The notes beneath the pieces are model-generated. The model had not been told where the DNA came from, searched no databases, and saw only the letters and a list, made by a program, of their open reading frames with translations. Below are positions 9,988-19,963 of a stretch of DNA of 64,000 nucleotides, piece by piece. Every line of letters begins with the position of its first letter. The first letter of the stretch is position 1. A program made the translations under genes and the position numbers. The DNA is from Shimazuella alba (GTDB taxonomy: Bacteria > Bacillota > Bacilli > Thermoactinomycetales > Thermoactinomycetaceae): the NCBI RefSeq assembly GCF_009831235.1, contig NZ_WUUL01000004.1, forward strand, positions 186,001-250,000, read 5' to 3'.

Positions 9988-10345
9988 TGATTTTTACATA
10001 CATGTGGGAAATGTTACTATCTGTTTTTTGATAGAAAATCTATTTTTTTGTTGATATTCTTAAGGTATATTAATGATTGTATGTCCTAAAAACGGAAAAT
10101 TATTCAATTAGAAGGACTCCATATATTTTTGTAGAATAGAGCATATGAGATTGAGAAATCTGTTTCATCTGATTTGGATGAAATGAAATCATGATTTACA
10201 TGCAAAATAAGAAAATATCTGCTGGAATTCAGGTATGTAAATATTACCAAATAAATTTCTAGTAATTTTGCAGGAGATTCTTTTTTTGCGGCGAACTATT
10301 CCAAGTGCTAATCATCTCTGACATGGTAAACAGGTAGGGGCAGTG
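9988..10345. other. ppdK-dnaG intergenic region
   Basis: This region of about 360 AT-rich bases holds no gene. A small perfect hairpin, TTTCATC/GATGAAA, sits near 10164-10184. Promoters for the dnaG-sigA operon should lie here, but I cannot single one out with confidence. Confidence 0.6.
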
Positions 10346-12163
10346 ATGTCGATGGGAAAAATATCTTCAGAGGTCTTAGAGCGAATCCGCAAAGAAGTAG
10401 ACATCTTAGATGTGGTGGGACAATATGTGAACTTAAAACGAGGCGGTCGCAACTACTTTGGTCTTTGTCCATTTCACTCCGAAAGAACTCCCTCATTTAC
10501 TGTAGCTGCACACAAACAAATTTTTCATTGTTTTGGTTGTGGAGCCGGGGGAGATGTAATCCAATTTCTGATGGATGTAGAGCAATACACGTTTCAGGAA
10601 GCTGTGATTCATTTAGCAAAAGAAAAAGGTATATCAATTCCAGAAGAGGTATACGCTGTTTCTGACGAAGATCAAGCAATTAGCCAGTTGCGATTTGTTT
10701 TGTCCACTGCGACTAAGTTGTATCATCATTTTTTATTACACACGCCATATGGACGAGAAGCTAGAGAATATCTGGCAGCAAGAAAAATAAGTATGGAGAC
10801 CATTAAAACGTTTGAAATTGGTTACGCACCATCTAGTGAATGTTTGATACCTTTCTTTCAAAAAAGAGGTGTAGCTGTTGATTTGCTTGTGGAAGCTGGT
10901 TTAGTAGTTGTTCCAGAAGATCAAGCAAGATCGCCTTACGATCGATTTCGACATCGTATTCTTTTTCCAATTGCTGATTCACAAGGAAGGGTAATTGGTT
11001 TTGGTGGTAGGGCCCTTGCAGATAATGGACCAAAATACTTAAATTCTCCGGAGACACGTCTTTTTCAAAAGCGAAATCATCTGTTCAATCTTTCTCGTGC
11101 CCGGAAGCATATACGTAAGGATGGACAAGCTATTCTTATGGAGGGATTTATGGATGTCATTTCGTTATGGCAAGCTGGCATATACCATGGAATAGCTCCA
11201 CTTGGAACTTCACTTACAGATACACAAGCTCGTCTTATTGGTCGAAATACAGACAAAGTGGTTCTTTGTTTTGATTCCGATGAAGCCGGTCAAGCTGCGA
11301 CTGAACGGTCATTGGAAATGATGAAAGAACAATCTCTAAAAGTAAAAGTTGCTCAAATGCCAGTAGGCACAGATCCTGATGAATTTATCCGAAATAAAGG
11401 AGCATCTGCTTTTCGCGAAGAAGTGCTTGGAGCAGCAAAACCAATTGCGCAATTTATGTTAAACCGTTTAAAGAGAGGGTTTAAGTTAACAGATGATGAT
11501 GACCGATTAAGCTATATTGCTGCTGCAATCAAATTTATCGCTTCATTGCCTACCGCAACGGAACAAGATCTATATGTGAGAAATCTCACGGAAGAGTTTC
11601 ATTTATCGCTTGAAGCAGTAAAAGAAGAGCTCAACAAGCAAAAATTTCCCAAAAAGAAGATCATACAGAGGGATAAAGAAAAAGTCAAGTGGAATAATGG
11701 TAATCAAAAGGTTAGCAAACATACGCTTGGAAATTCACCCATAGAAACGGCAGAAAAATATTTAGTAGCCCATATGATACAAAATAAAAAGGTAGCTGGT
11801 TGGGTGGAAGAAGAGTTGAAGGATTATCATTTTAAAGGGGATTATGGTTCTTTTATTCCTTCTTTATGTGCTTACTATTCAGAGGGGAATCAAGAAGGAT
11901 TTGTCCCTGTCATTCAATCGATTCAAGACCCGAATTGGGTGAAAAAAATAACTTCACTCGGTATGCTAGATCTACCTACAGAAGTAAACAAAGAAATGAT
12001 TATGAACTTGATAGATAGAATAAGGAAATCAGACTTGGTAGAGGCAATAAAGCAACAAGATAAGCAAGTGAAACAAGTTGAAAATGCAGGAGAACCATTA
12101 AAAGCAGCAAAGTTGGGATTGCAAGTGATTGAACAATTACGAAAAAAACAGAATTTGGTTTAA
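10346..12163 (+). CDS. dnaG: DNA primase DnaG
   Basis: DnaG synthesises RNA primers at the replication fork. Domains in order: a CHC2 zinc-binding domain ([11 protein letters not shown]...CFGCG, residues about 40-65), a catalytic core with a TOPRIM fold ([18 protein letters not shown]), and a C-terminal DnaB-interaction region. Length is about 605 residues, as usual. GTG 10343, ATG 10346 and ATG 10352 are all in frame. AGGTAGGGG at about 10332-10339 best serves 10346. The stop overlaps the sigma gene region, forming the classic dnaG-sigA operon. Confidence 0.97.
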   Translation: MSMGKISSEVLERIRKEVDILDVVGQYVNLKRGGRNYFGLCPFHSERTPSFTVAAHKQIFHCFGCGAGGDVIQFLMDVEQYTFQEAVIHLAKEKGISIPEEVYAVSDEDQAISQLRFVLSTATKLYHHFLLHTPYGREAREYLAARKISMETIKTFEIGYAPSSECLIPFFQKRGVAVDLLVEAGLVVVPEDQARSPYDRFRHRILFPIADSQGRVIGFGGRALADNGPKYLNSPETRLFQKRNHLFNLSRARKHIRKDGQAILMEGFMDVISLWQAGIYHGIAPLGTSLTDTQARLIGRNTDKVVLCFDSDEAGQAATERSLEMMKEQSLKVKVAQMPVGTDPDEFIRNKGASAFREEVLGAAKPIAQFMLNRLKRGFKLTDDDDRLSYIAAAIKFIASLPTATEQDLYVRNLTEEFHLSLEAVKEELNKQKFPKKKIIQRDKEKVKWNNGNQKVSKHTLGNSPIETAEKYLVAHMIQNKKVAGWVEEELKDYHFKGDYGSFIPSLCAYYSEGNQEGFVPVIQSIQDPNWVKKITSLGMLDLPTEVNKEMIMNLIDRIRKSDLVEAIKQQDKQVKQVENAGEPLKAAKLGLQVIEQLRKKQNLV

Positions 12164-12189
12164 TGCACGAAAAGAAAGGAGGCATTACT

Positions 12190-13293
12190 TTGGCAAACGA
12201 ATCGCATGTGGATGAAATAACATTGGATCAGGCCAAGGAACAATTAATTGAATCAGGAAAAAAACAGGGTGTTTTAACTTATAAATCGATTATGGAAAAG
12301 TTAGCATCATTTGAGCAGGACCCTCAACAAATAGATGACTTTTTTGAGGTGTTAACGGAACAGGGCATCGAGGTAATGAACGAAGAAGAAGACTTTAATC
12401 ATACCGAAGTAACGGAAAACGATGATAATTTTCTACAGAATGATTTGAGTGTTCCGCCTGGGGTTAAAATAAATGACCCTGTACGGATGTATTTGAAAGA
12501 AATTGGACGTGTACCTCTTTTATCTGCTGAAGAAGAAGTGGAACTAGCTACACGAATTGAGGAAGGCGACGAAGAGGCAAAAAGAAGACTCGCAGAAGCA
12601 AACCTACGTTTAGTTGTAAGTATTGCAAAACGATACGTAGGTCGTGGAATGCTCTTCTTGGATCTCATTCAAGAAGGAAATATGGGTTTGATCAAAGCAG
12701 TTGAGAAATTCGATTATCGCAAGGGATTTAAATTTAGTACCTATGCTACTTGGTGGATTCGTCAAGCTATCACTCGTGCCATTGCGGATCAAGCAAGAAC
12801 CATACGTATTCCTGTACACATGGTAGAGACCATAAACAAATTAATTCGTGTTTCTCGTCAATTGCTCCAAGAATTAGGTAGAGAACCCATGCCTGAAGAA
12901 ATCGCAAAAGAGATGGGATTAACCCCGGAAAAAGTGAGAGAAATCATGAAAATTGCCCAAGAGCCAGTTTCTTTGGAAACTCCTATTGGGGAAGAAGATG
13001 ATTCACATCTTGGTGATTTTATTCCAGATGATGATGCAACGGCTCCTGCTGAAGCTGCTGCTTATGAATTACTCAAAGAACAATTGAAAGATGTCTTAGA
13101 TACTCTATCTGAACGAGAAGAAAATGTGTTGCGTTTACGTTTTGGACTAGATGACGGCCGCACACGTACCCTAGAAGAAGTAGGGAAAGTGTTCGGTGTA
13201 ACTCGTGAACGTATTCGCCAAATTGAAGCAAAAGCACTCCGCAAGCTTCGTCATCCTAGTCGTAGCAAACGATTAAAAGATTTCTTAGAATAA
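12190..13293 (+). CDS. sigA: RNA polymerase primary sigma factor SigA
   Basis: This is the vegetative sigma-70 factor. Region 1.1 begins the protein. Region 1.2 is near [21 protein letters not shown]. Region 2 includes [34 protein letters not shown] and the -10 recognition helix [12 protein letters not shown]. Region 3 follows, then region 4 with [19 protein letters not shown] for -35 recognition. I chose TTG 12190 over ATG 12163. AAAGGAGG at about 12174-12182 sits 8 bases before it, and the resulting N-terminus (M-A-N-E...) aligns with B. subtilis SigA. Length is 367 residues. Confidence 0.97.
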   Translation: MANESHVDEITLDQAKEQLIESGKKQGVLTYKSIMEKLASFEQDPQQIDDFFEVLTEQGIEVMNEEEDFNHTEVTENDDNFLQNDLSVPPGVKINDPVRMYLKEIGRVPLLSAEEEVELATRIEEGDEEAKRRLAEANLRLVVSIAKRYVGRGMLFLDLIQEGNMGLIKAVEKFDYRKGFKFSTYATWWIRQAITRAIADQARTIRIPVHMVETINKLIRVSRQLLQELGREPMPEEIAKEMGLTPEKVREIMKIAQEPVSLETPIGEEDDSHLGDFIPDDDATAPAEAAAYELLKEQLKDVLDTLSEREENVLRLRFGLDDGRTRTLEEVGKVFGVTRERIRQIEAKALRKLRHPSRSKRLKDFLE

Positions 13294-13311
13294 AATGGGA
13301 TTATCTTCTTT

Positions 13312-13342
13312 GGCTCTCCATAGATTGGTGAGCCTTTTTGTG
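13312..13342 (+). terminator. terminator after sigA
   Basis: GGCTCTCCA and TGGTGAGCC pair, with five Ts following. Confidence 0.85.
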
Positions 13343-13425
13343 TTCTCATTCTAACCCTATTTGAAAAGCAATGCAAATTAGCGAAGTGGCGAAAAAAGCC
13401 TTTATCATCTGAATAAACAAAATAA

Positions 13426-13474
13426 TTGAAGAAAACAAACCTTCTCGCCTATAATAAGGGTGAAAGCGCTGTCA
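13426..13474 (+). promoter_or_regulatory. sigma-A promoter with overlapping cre-like site
   Basis: TTGAAG (13426-13431), an 18-bp spacer and TATAAT (13450-13455) form a good promoter. TGAAAGCGCTGTCA at 13461-13474 is a near-perfect catabolite responsive element, one base off the palindromic ideal. It lies over the expected transcription start, where CcpA binding would repress. The target is the acyl-CoA dehydrogenase gene. Confidence 0.75.
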
Positions 13475-13498
13475 ATAAGGGTTGTAGGAGGACGAAGA

Positions 13499-14641
13499 AT
13501 GAACTTTGAACTTACGAAAGAACAATCCATGATTCAGAAATTGATGCGTGAGTTTTCTGAAGAAGAAGTGAAACCAGGAGCAGATCAAAGAGATCAAACA
13601 GGAGAATTTCCCCATGATATTATCCGGAAAATGGCTAAATTATCTCTAATGGGTCTTAACTTTCCTGAATCGTATGGAGGAGGGGGAGCTGATACCATTT
13701 CCTTTGCGATCGCAGTAGAAGAATTGAGTAGAGTTTGTGCTTCTACAGGGATTACCTACTCCGCTCATATATCATTGGGATGTGCACCTATTTATTTATT
13801 TGGAACAGAAGAACAAAGAAAACGTTATTTGATCCCTCTTTGTACAGGCGATTCATTAGGTGCATTCGGTTTGACAGAACCGAATGCTGGATCTGATGCG
13901 GCAGGTACTCAAACTACGGCAGTTGAAAACGAAGATAATTGGAGTATTCAAGGATCAAAATGTTTTATAACCAATGCAAGCCATGCAAAATTTTTGAGTT
14001 TAACTGCATCCACGCACTCCAAAACAAATAATCAAAGACAGATCACTGCCTTTATTGTTCCAACAGGGATTGCAGGAGTATCCATTCAATCAAATTATAA
14101 TAAACTGGGACTAAAAAGTTCAAATACAACAGAGATTTATTTAGAACAAGTAAAAATACCAAAGGATAACGTGTTAGGGGAAATAGGGAATGGGTTCAAA
14201 CAATTTTTAGTAACCTTAGATGGAGGGAGAATTGGTATTGGAGCGATGGCCGTTGGTATTGCTCAAGGTGCTTACGAGTTAGCGTTGCAGTATGCAAAAG
14301 AACGTGTTCAATTCGGTAAATCGATATCCAAACTTCAAGTGATTCAACATAAGCTGGCAGACATGGCTATGGAGATCGAGTTAGCTCGAACATATGTCTA
14401 CAAAGCAGCTTGGTTAAAAGATCAAGACAAAAAATTTACGAAAGAGGCATCTATATGTAAATTATTTGCATCGGAAGTAGCAAGGAGAGTTTGTAATCAA
14501 GCAATCCAAATTCATGGTGGATGGGGTTATATTCATGACTACAAAGTAGAACGTTACTTTCGAGATGCAAAATTAACCGAAATTGGTGAAGGGACTTCCG
14601 AGATTCAACGTAATATTATTGCCCGGGAAATAGGATGTTAG
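13499..14641 (+). CDS. acyl-CoA dehydrogenase
   Basis: This flavoprotein catalyses alpha,beta-dehydrogenation of an acyl-CoA, feeding electrons to ETF. The 380-residue product shows the family signatures [13 protein letters not shown] (near residue 130) and [20 protein letters not shown]. The C-terminal [17 protein letters not shown] carries the probable catalytic Glu, as in the short-chain/butyryl branch. ATG 13499 has TAGGAGG upstream. The cre-like site implies repression on sugars. It is monocistronic, with no beta-oxidation neighbours, so the exact acyl substrate is not determined. Confidence 0.93.
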   Translation: MNFELTKEQSMIQKLMREFSEEEVKPGADQRDQTGEFPHDIIRKMAKLSLMGLNFPESYGGGGADTISFAIAVEELSRVCASTGITYSAHISLGCAPIYLFGTEEQRKRYLIPLCTGDSLGAFGLTEPNAGSDAAGTQTTAVENEDNWSIQGSKCFITNASHAKFLSLTASTHSKTNNQRQITAFIVPTGIAGVSIQSNYNKLGLKSSNTTEIYLEQVKIPKDNVLGEIGNGFKQFLVTLDGGRIGIGAMAVGIAQGAYELALQYAKERVQFGKSISKLQVIQHKLADMAMEIELARTYVYKAAWLKDQDKKFTKEASICKLFASEVARRVCNQAIQIHGGWGYIHDYKVERYFRDAKLTEIGEGTSEIQRNIIAREIGC

Positions 14642-14658
14642 CTTCTTATTTGTACCGA

Positions 14659-14690
14659 GCGTCAGAAATGAAAGCCTGACGCTTTTTTTA
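14659..14690 (+). terminator. terminator after acyl-CoA dehydrogenase
   Basis: GCGTCAG/CTGACGC stem followed by seven Ts. Confidence 0.92.
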
Positions 14691-14744
14691 ATGACAATTT
14701 CTCCTTGTCTATGTAGAATCATAGTGAAGGAGGAAGCTGTCGAG

Positions 14745-15329
14745 ATGTTACCTATATTGGAGAATTTCCCGCATTCTTTTGAAACAGAACGTCTTTTTAT
14801 CCGAATGCCTCTACCTGGTGATGGAGAAGTAGTACATGAGGCAATGATGGAGTCGGTTGATGAACTAAAAGCTTGGATGCCATGGGCTCAATCTTGTCCA
14901 TCGAAAGAGGAAACGGAGGCTAATGTGCGTAAAGCTCATGCGCAGTTTTTAGAACGAACAGATCTACGCTTTCATCTTTTTGAGAAAAATACGAAAACTT
15001 TTATCGGAAGTAGTGGACTCCATCGTATGGACTGGGCAGCAAGAAAGTTTGAAATAGGCTATTGGTGTCGCTCACCATATTCGGGTAAAGGTTATATTAC
15101 AGAATCTGTACGCGGAATTTCGGTATTTGCATTTCAAATATTACATGCAAACCGAATTGAAATTAATTGCGATGAACGGAATGTGAGAAGTAGAAAAGTA
15201 GCAGAACGTTTAGGCTTTCGATTGGAAGGAGTTCTTCGAAATTACCAATTAGGTGTTGATGGCCAATTGGAGAATGTTTGTGTATATGCACTAACAGATA
15301 CAGATTTTAAAGCATTACGAGAAAAATAA
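14745..15329 (+). CDS. GNAT N-acetyltransferase, RimJ/RimL-like
   Basis: The protein resembles ribosomal-protein Ser/Ala N-acetyltransferases. It has ETERLFIRMPLPGDG at the N-terminus, FEIGYWCRSPYSGKGYITE at the acetyl-CoA binding motif A, and NVRSRKVAERLGFRLEGVLRN near the C-terminus. ATG 14745 follows AAGGAGG, with 11 bases between. An upstream in-frame ATG at 14691 lies in the previous terminator's T-run. The length, 194 residues, fits. The substrate is not known; a ribosomal protein or a small amine is possible. Confidence 0.88.
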   Translation: MLPILENFPHSFETERLFIRMPLPGDGEVVHEAMMESVDELKAWMPWAQSCPSKEETEANVRKAHAQFLERTDLRFHLFEKNTKTFIGSSGLHRMDWAARKFEIGYWCRSPYSGKGYITESVRGISVFAFQILHANRIEINCDERNVRSRKVAERLGFRLEGVLRNYQLGVDGQLENVCVYALTDTDFKALREK

Positions 15330-15430
15330 TACATATAATAGATTATAGTTTAATTCCAATAGGAATCATATAAATCATAAATTTCCCATTTGCATTCATT
15401 AGTGGAATATGATTAATGAAAATAGGTTAC

Positions 15431-15548
15431 ATGGAAACATGTAGCAGCGAGATTCGGATAGGAGAAGGGAAAAAATAAAGGCTAAAAACTAAAAAGCAGA
15501 TAAATCCTACCAAAAGGATGGTTGCTACTTTCTCTACATGATTTTTTT
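15431..15548 (+). promoter_or_regulatory. candidate structured leader of the M1 peptidase gene
   Basis: ACATG-GAAA-CATGT (15430-15442) is a local hairpin. CATGTAG (15438-15444) can instead pair with CTACATG (15534-15540), which is followed by seven Ts. Inside this, GTAGCAGC (15441-15448) and GTTGCTAC (15521-15528) pair with one mismatch. Mutually exclusive helices ending in a T-run resemble an attenuator or riboswitch, but I recognise no known class and see no T-box motif. Confidence 0.35.
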
Positions 15549-15591
15549 CCATTTGGTCATCCTAATACTTAGGTACCTATGGAGGAGTGGA

Positions 15592-17004
15592 ATGATGAGA
15601 CGTAGATTATTAGCATCCATGCTTTTGGTCACAATGGCCATTTCTGCTGTATGTAGCGGCAAATTTGCCTATGCAGAAGAAACTATAACCAATAGACCCA
15701 CATACCAGATTGAAGCTACTTATGTGGAGAAGCAAGAGATTGTAAAGGGACATATGACTGTTACTTTACCTGAATTACGAGATACTCCTCAAAAAGAAGT
15801 TTACTTTCGTCTGTATCCCAATGTTTTTCAGCATTGGAAGTACAACAAAGAAGCGAAACCTACAAAGGCTGGACATATCGCTATCTCCCATGTAAAAGTA
15901 GATGGAGTAAAACAAAAGGTTACGATAAAAGATACAGTGATGAAAGTGGATCTTCCAAAACCCTTACCAAAAGGCAAAAGCGCGAAAATAGAGCTTGATT
16001 ATCAGCTTTATCTTCCTCATGGAGGTACGCGCTTAAACAAATATAAAAATACAGCATTCTTGGCACAATGGTATCCAATGCTAGCAGTCAAAGACAAAGA
16101 AGGTTGGCATACAGAACCTTACACTACGACAGGTGATCCATTTTATAGTTCCATGTCTGACTTTGACGTTATCTTTCATGTTCCAAAAGGATATCAAGTT
16201 ATCTCCACCGCAAAAGATGTTCATCAAGCAAAACAAACGGTCCATTTACAACAGTATAATGTAAGAGATTTTGTGGCAGTTCTTACAAAAGATTATCAGG
16301 TGTTAAGTGGTAAATCAGGAAAGACAAAAGTGAATTTATGGTATACCAAAACAATGAAAGATGTCAGTAAACCATTACTTCATGCAGCAGTAGATGGTTT
16401 ACAGTTTTATGGCAGTCGTTTTGGTGAATATCCTTATCAAGAAGTGGATGTAGTGCTGGGGGAAACAGGTTTTGGTATTGCTGGGATGGAGTACCCAGGT
16501 TTAGTCACCTCTCTCCCTAAAGTTCCAACATCTGATGGCATTGCACCTGCTGTAAATGTGGTAGTTCATGAGTTAGCACATCAATGGTGGTATGGAGTGG
16601 TCGGAAATAACCAAGTAAAAGAACCTTGGCTGGATGAAGGCTTAACCACATTTTCTGAATTTCTCTATATGCAAAAGCAGATGAAACAGGATGATGAGCC
16701 TTGGTTAAAGCGTGTAGCAATAAAATCGGATGAAATTCATCGATCAGCAGGAATTCACTCTGCACAACGTCTCTATGATTATCCTGATGAAGTTTACGGA
16801 ATTATGGTTTACCTTCGTCCTGCTGCGATGATGTTTGCTTTAATACATGAGATTGGCGAAGAGAAAGTGATGAAAATCTTAAACTCGTACTACCATCAAT
16901 ATCAATTTAAGACAGCAACTACTGCTGATTTTATTCGAGTGGCAAATCAAGTGGCGGAAAAAGACCTCACACCATTTTTCCAACGGTGGTTGTACTTTAA
17001 ATAA
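15592..17004 (+). CDS. secreted M1 family zinc metallopeptidase
   Basis: This is an aminopeptidase N-like gluzincin. The first 35 residues form a signal peptide (MMRRRLLASM..., hydrophobic core, cut near AYA-EE), so the enzyme is exported. The zinc site is HELAHQWW (near residue 328) with the downstream Glu in EPWLDEGLTTF. The substrate-binding GxMEN motif is altered to GIAGMEYPG. Length is about 470 residues, catalytic domain only. ATG 15592 has GGAGGAG 4-11 bases upstream; a frame open to 15538 lacks a ribosome site. A structured leader and a terminator bracket the gene. Confidence 0.92.
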   Translation: MMRRRLLASMLLVTMAISAVCSGKFAYAEETITNRPTYQIEATYVEKQEIVKGHMTVTLPELRDTPQKEVYFRLYPNVFQHWKYNKEAKPTKAGHIAISHVKVDGVKQKVTIKDTVMKVDLPKPLPKGKSAKIELDYQLYLPHGGTRLNKYKNTAFLAQWYPMLAVKDKEGWHTEPYTTTGDPFYSSMSDFDVIFHVPKGYQVISTAKDVHQAKQTVHLQQYNVRDFVAVLTKDYQVLSGKSGKTKVNLWYTKTMKDVSKPLLHAAVDGLQFYGSRFGEYPYQEVDVVLGETGFGIAGMEYPGLVTSLPKVPTSDGIAPAVNVVVHELAHQWWYGVVGNNQVKEPWLDEGLTTFSEFLYMQKQMKQDDEPWLKRVAIKSDEIHRSAGIHSAQRLYDYPDEVYGIMVYLRPAAMMFALIHEIGEEKVMKILNSYYHQYQFKTATTADFIRVANQVAEKDLTPFFQRWLYFK

Positions 17005-17052
17005 TTTAAAGAGCATTCGTGGTGTGAATAAGAAAGAAGGCATACCTTAAAA

Positions 17053-17083
17053 CCACACTCCTTTTTGGGAGTGTGCTTTTCTT
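17053..17083 (+). terminator. terminator after M1 peptidase
   Basis: CACACTCC and GGGAGTGTG stem with T-rich tail. Confidence 0.9.
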
Positions 17084-17170
17084 TTTATAGGAATAATATT
17101 AGGGGTCTCTAGCATTAACGGATCTTCGATTTGGATATTTTTGTTAGTGAATTACACAGTTAGAGACAGA

Positions 17171-17215
17171 AATAATCTCTTATCTTTAGAGGCTAGATAA
17201 GAGATTATTTTTTGC
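17171..17215 (+). terminator. orphan 15-bp terminator-like hairpin
   Basis: AATAATCTCTTATCT (17171-17185) pairs perfectly with AGATAAGAGATTATT (17195-17209), then TTTTTG. No gene ends just upstream, as the M1 gene already has its own terminator. It may close a short untranslated transcript or be a leftover from a lost gene. Confidence 0.6.
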
Positions 17216-17310
17216 CAACTTTATAGAAAAGGTTTACCATTACATTTCTGGGTGACTGGCTCTTATAATGCGAGAGAACTGCTTCAAGGAAGCAGACTGC
17301 CCAGTGACCG

Positions 17311-17642
17311 CTACAGATGCGGTTCTCCACCCTGGGGGAGACTGATCCAAAGCCATCGATCTTCCGCGAGCACTGCGACATACCAACGCTCGCAGTACTT
17401 AACCCAGCTGTGAGGAATCAATTCCTCACAAGGGAGCTCGAACGCCTTGACCCTCCTGGATGTAGGAGAGTTCCTTGCCATCCTGAGGGATGAAGATCTT
17501 GTCACCAGTGTGGGTTCAGTCGTCTGCTTCTTAAAATTCTTCAGATCGAAGCCAACCGGAGCGTCATCCAGTTGGAACAGACAGTTGTTCCAGTTGGTGT
17601 CCCAGCCGGTCGGATCGGCCTGCTGATCGAGATGAAATCCAT
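17311..17642 (-). pseudogene. frameshifted foreign-codon gene
   Basis: On the minus strand, AGGAGGTTGAG precedes an ATG at 17642. Coding-like sequence with GC-rich codons then runs to a TAG at 17311, but the sense frame changes about three times. Recognisable pieces are DQQADPTGWDTNWNNC, then TGDKIFIPQDGKELSYIQEG in another frame, then a C-terminal part containing WVKYCERWYVAVLAEDRWLW. Joined, they give a protein of about 110 residues of unknown family. A perfect CTGCTTC/GAAGCAG hairpin (17279-17295) lies just beyond the 3' end. Base composition is unlike the AT-rich surroundings. Confidence 0.65.
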
Positions 17643-17862
17643 CTCAACCTCCTAGGTGTTTACGGGCAGAATTAGTTAACTTGATTATACAAACAAACTT
17701 TAAATGAAGAAATTTTGACTAAATCTTCTTACTTAAACCTTGTATTCGATTTGGGATCGGATGATGTATGAGAACTAAACCTGCAAACATTATATAAATG
17801 AAATCGATTTTATATTTCAATTAAAAAAAACTCAATAATAAGTAATAAGGGAGGTATTTTCT

Positions 17863-18033
17863 TTGAAAAAATCTATAAATGTAGAGCAGTTTAAGAAAGC
17901 AGCTAGTAATTCTGAGTTATTAAAGACAAATATTGTTTCTTCAGCAATTATCGAAAATTCTGGTGCAGACTTAAACGAGAATCTATTTCAAATGGTTTCC
18001 TTTTTATTTTCCCGTATTTTACATTGGAAATAA
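17863..18033 (+). CDS. small peptide gene, possibly a bacteriocin or RiPP precursor
   Basis: A 56-codon gene has AAGGGAGG at 17847-17854 and a TTG start 8 bases later. The peptide has a charged N-terminal half (MKKSINVEQFKKAASNSELL) and a hydrophobic C-terminal half ending RILHWK. It has no Cys and no signal peptide. Codons are AT-rich like the host. It precedes decayed ORFs. The layout of a leader-like half and a distinct core-like half next to ruined genes recalls a peptide-biosynthesis locus. I do not recognise the family. Confidence 0.5.
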   Translation: MKKSINVEQFKKAASNSELLKTNIVSSAIIENSGADLNENLFQMVSFLFSRILHWK

Positions 18034-18054
18034 ATAGAAAGGGATTTTAAAAAG

Positions 18055-18288
18055 ATGAACTTTCTGTATGATGAGTAATTGGAAACATGGAGAAAAAATA
18101 GTATTGATGAAATGTATGGTCTGCTGCGTCAACTTTCATCCGACTTTCGTACGAGATAGGAAAGATTTCCTAATCAATGGGAATACTTACTGTTAAAAAA
18201 TATTTTGCATACAGTGTCTATGCTGTCGATGCAGAAGATTATGGTTTATGGAGAAAAAATTAGAATTTCGGGACAGTATACACGATAA
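18055..18288 (+). pseudogene. decayed ORF with two in-frame stops
   Basis: ATG 18055 follows AAAGGGATT. The 77-codon frame has a TAA at codon 8 and a TAG at codon 35, but reads as a coherent protein across them, for example LETWRKNSIDEMYGLLRQL and ERFPNQWEYLLLKNILHTV. It is 22 bases downstream of the small peptide gene. Family not recognised. Confidence 0.5.
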
Positions 18289-18313
18289 CTCTAATAATAT
18301 TTACATATCATAA

Positions 18314-18943
18314 TAGGGAGTGGCTTTTTTAGATAAAGCGTATTGTCCTATACATAAGGGATTGAGTGAGAACATAAGACAACATATCGATTACTTACAC
18401 TAGAAGCATTGGAGTTAAGTTTTGATAAGTTATCGTTGTCCTATATCAAAGATGCTTGGGATATCATCAACCATGCTGGGTTTATTGAACATGTAAACCA
18501 ATATGGAAATATAATCTTACATCAAGATATTGTGGATGATCCAAAAAATTGACGGTATACAGTAATTTGTTTCAAGGAATCATTTACACGGATTGGAGCG
18601 AAAATTCCCTTTATTATGCAGAGTCCATGTTCATGAAGCAGCGCATTCTCAATCTAATTATCATTTTCAACAATATCAATTTGAAGTAGATGGTACAGAA
18701 TATTGGTCTCCATGGAGATGGGCATTGGGCTTTTTCTTATTGGTATCGGTTTTATCACCAATTGTCGAAACAAATAGTTACCTCATCTGGTTACAGAGCA
18801 ACAAATAGGTGCATATAAGGAGCGATCTTTAATCGAAGGGGAGCGATTTCGCTACAAGAAATTTTTAAAAGGCTGAATAATGCGAAGTTAAGAAGGTTAT
18901 TCGAACTACTAGATCAAAATAATCAATTCTTTCCTCTAAATTA
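18314..18943 (+). pseudogene. degenerate coding region, frames broken
   Basis: Coding-like pieces occur in alternating frames: CPIHKGLSENIRQHIDYL (about 18340-18400), SYIKDAWDIINHAGFIEHV (about 18437-18495), GLHGDGHWAFSYWYRFYH (about 18705-18760), and LQEIFKRLNNAKLRRLFELL up to a TAA near 18943. A 71-codon open frame at 18593-18808 is probably one such fragment. They look like the remains of one or two genes downstream of the small peptide gene. No family is assignable by eye. Confidence 0.4.
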
Positions 18944-18985
18944 AAATTGATTCAGAATGAAAACAAAAATAGGGAATCTGGATAT

Positions 18986-19018
18986 AGAACAGCGAATTTT
19001 TTATGCTGTTCTTTTTTA
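18986..19018 (+). terminator. terminator closing the decayed cluster
   Basis: AGAACAGC/GCTGTTCT stem, 11-nt loop, six Ts. It supports the idea that 17.86-18.94 kb was once a single transcription unit. Confidence 0.85.
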
Positions 19019-19216
19019 TTGATAGTATGATTTTTGATGCAGCATGAGATGAGTTTTGCATATTGCATAGAAATTTTTGTTATATAAAAAATTTGATTAT
19101 GGCTTTACATACTACATTTCATGTTCTCTTTAAATCTGGAATTCCGCCTAATCTTTCTTTGGAAATAATGGGCTTTTTTTCGTTATAATAAAAAGGATAT
19201 GGAGGAGTGTTTTTCG

Positions 19217-19963
19217 ATGATGAAAGATTTTTTGTCCAAACGTCTGATGGAAGTAGCTAAGTTTGTACCTCAAGGGGTTTGTGTTGCAGATATTGGGGCG
19301 GATCATGGTAAGTTGCTTGTCTATTTAGCAGAGCAAAAAAAAATTACAAGTGGTATCGCTGGAGAGTTAAACCGCGGTCCCTGGAAAAATGCTTCTGCTT
19401 TTGTACATAAAACAGGTCATCAATCATTAATTGATGTTCGACAAGGTAATGGATTAGAAGTGATCGATGAGAAAGTCGATGTTATTGTTATTGCTGGTAT
19501 GGGAGGAGCACTTATTGCAAGTATATTAGAAGATGGTCAAGCAAAGTTGAAAAGTACTCGCAGATTGATCCTTCAACCCAACATAGGGGAGAATCGTCTC
19601 CGAAAGTGGCTGGAAGAACATCACTGGGAGTTAGTAGAAGAAGAGATAGTACAGGAAGATGGTATTTATTATGAAATTCTAGTAGCTGAACCAAATGTAA
19701 AAGGACACTCAACTTATGATCAACTTCCACTTTCCAAAGAAAGATTTTATCAAATAGGGCCATTGCTATGGAAAAAGAAACATCCTTTATTGGTGCCAAA
19801 ATTACAATTGTCTCTACTTCGTAAATTGGAAGTAAGGAATCAATTGAAACGAGCAAAACAGGAAAGTGTAAAAGAAAAGATTGCTGAGATAGATGCAGAA
19901 ATCAGAGATAAGGAGCAGGTGATTAAATGGCTATCAATGGAAAAACACTCATCCGATACTTAG
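19217..19963 (+). CDS. trmK: tRNA (adenine(22)-N1)-methyltransferase TrmK
   Basis: TrmK methylates A22 of tRNAs using SAM. The N-terminal class I methyltransferase fold has VADIGADHGKLLVYLAE as the SAM motif I, then VIVIAGMGGALIASIL and LILQPNIGENRLRKWL. A coiled-coil C-terminal extension follows, as in B. subtilis YqfN. The frame opens at ATG 19199, but GGAGG at 19201-19205 lies inside that reading, so ATG 19217 is the likely start. It overlaps the Nif3 gene by 37 bases, the usual partnership downstream of sigA in Bacillales. Confidence 0.93.
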   Translation: MMKDFLSKRLMEVAKFVPQGVCVADIGADHGKLLVYLAEQKKITSGIAGELNRGPWKNASAFVHKTGHQSLIDVRQGNGLEVIDEKVDVIVIAGMGGALIASILEDGQAKLKSTRRLILQPNIGENRLRKWLEEHHWELVEEEIVQEDGIYYEILVAEPNVKGHSTYDQLPLSKERFYQIGPLLWKKKHPLLVPKLQLSLLRKLEVRNQLKRAKQESVKEKIAEIDAEIRDKEQVIKWLSMEKHSSDT

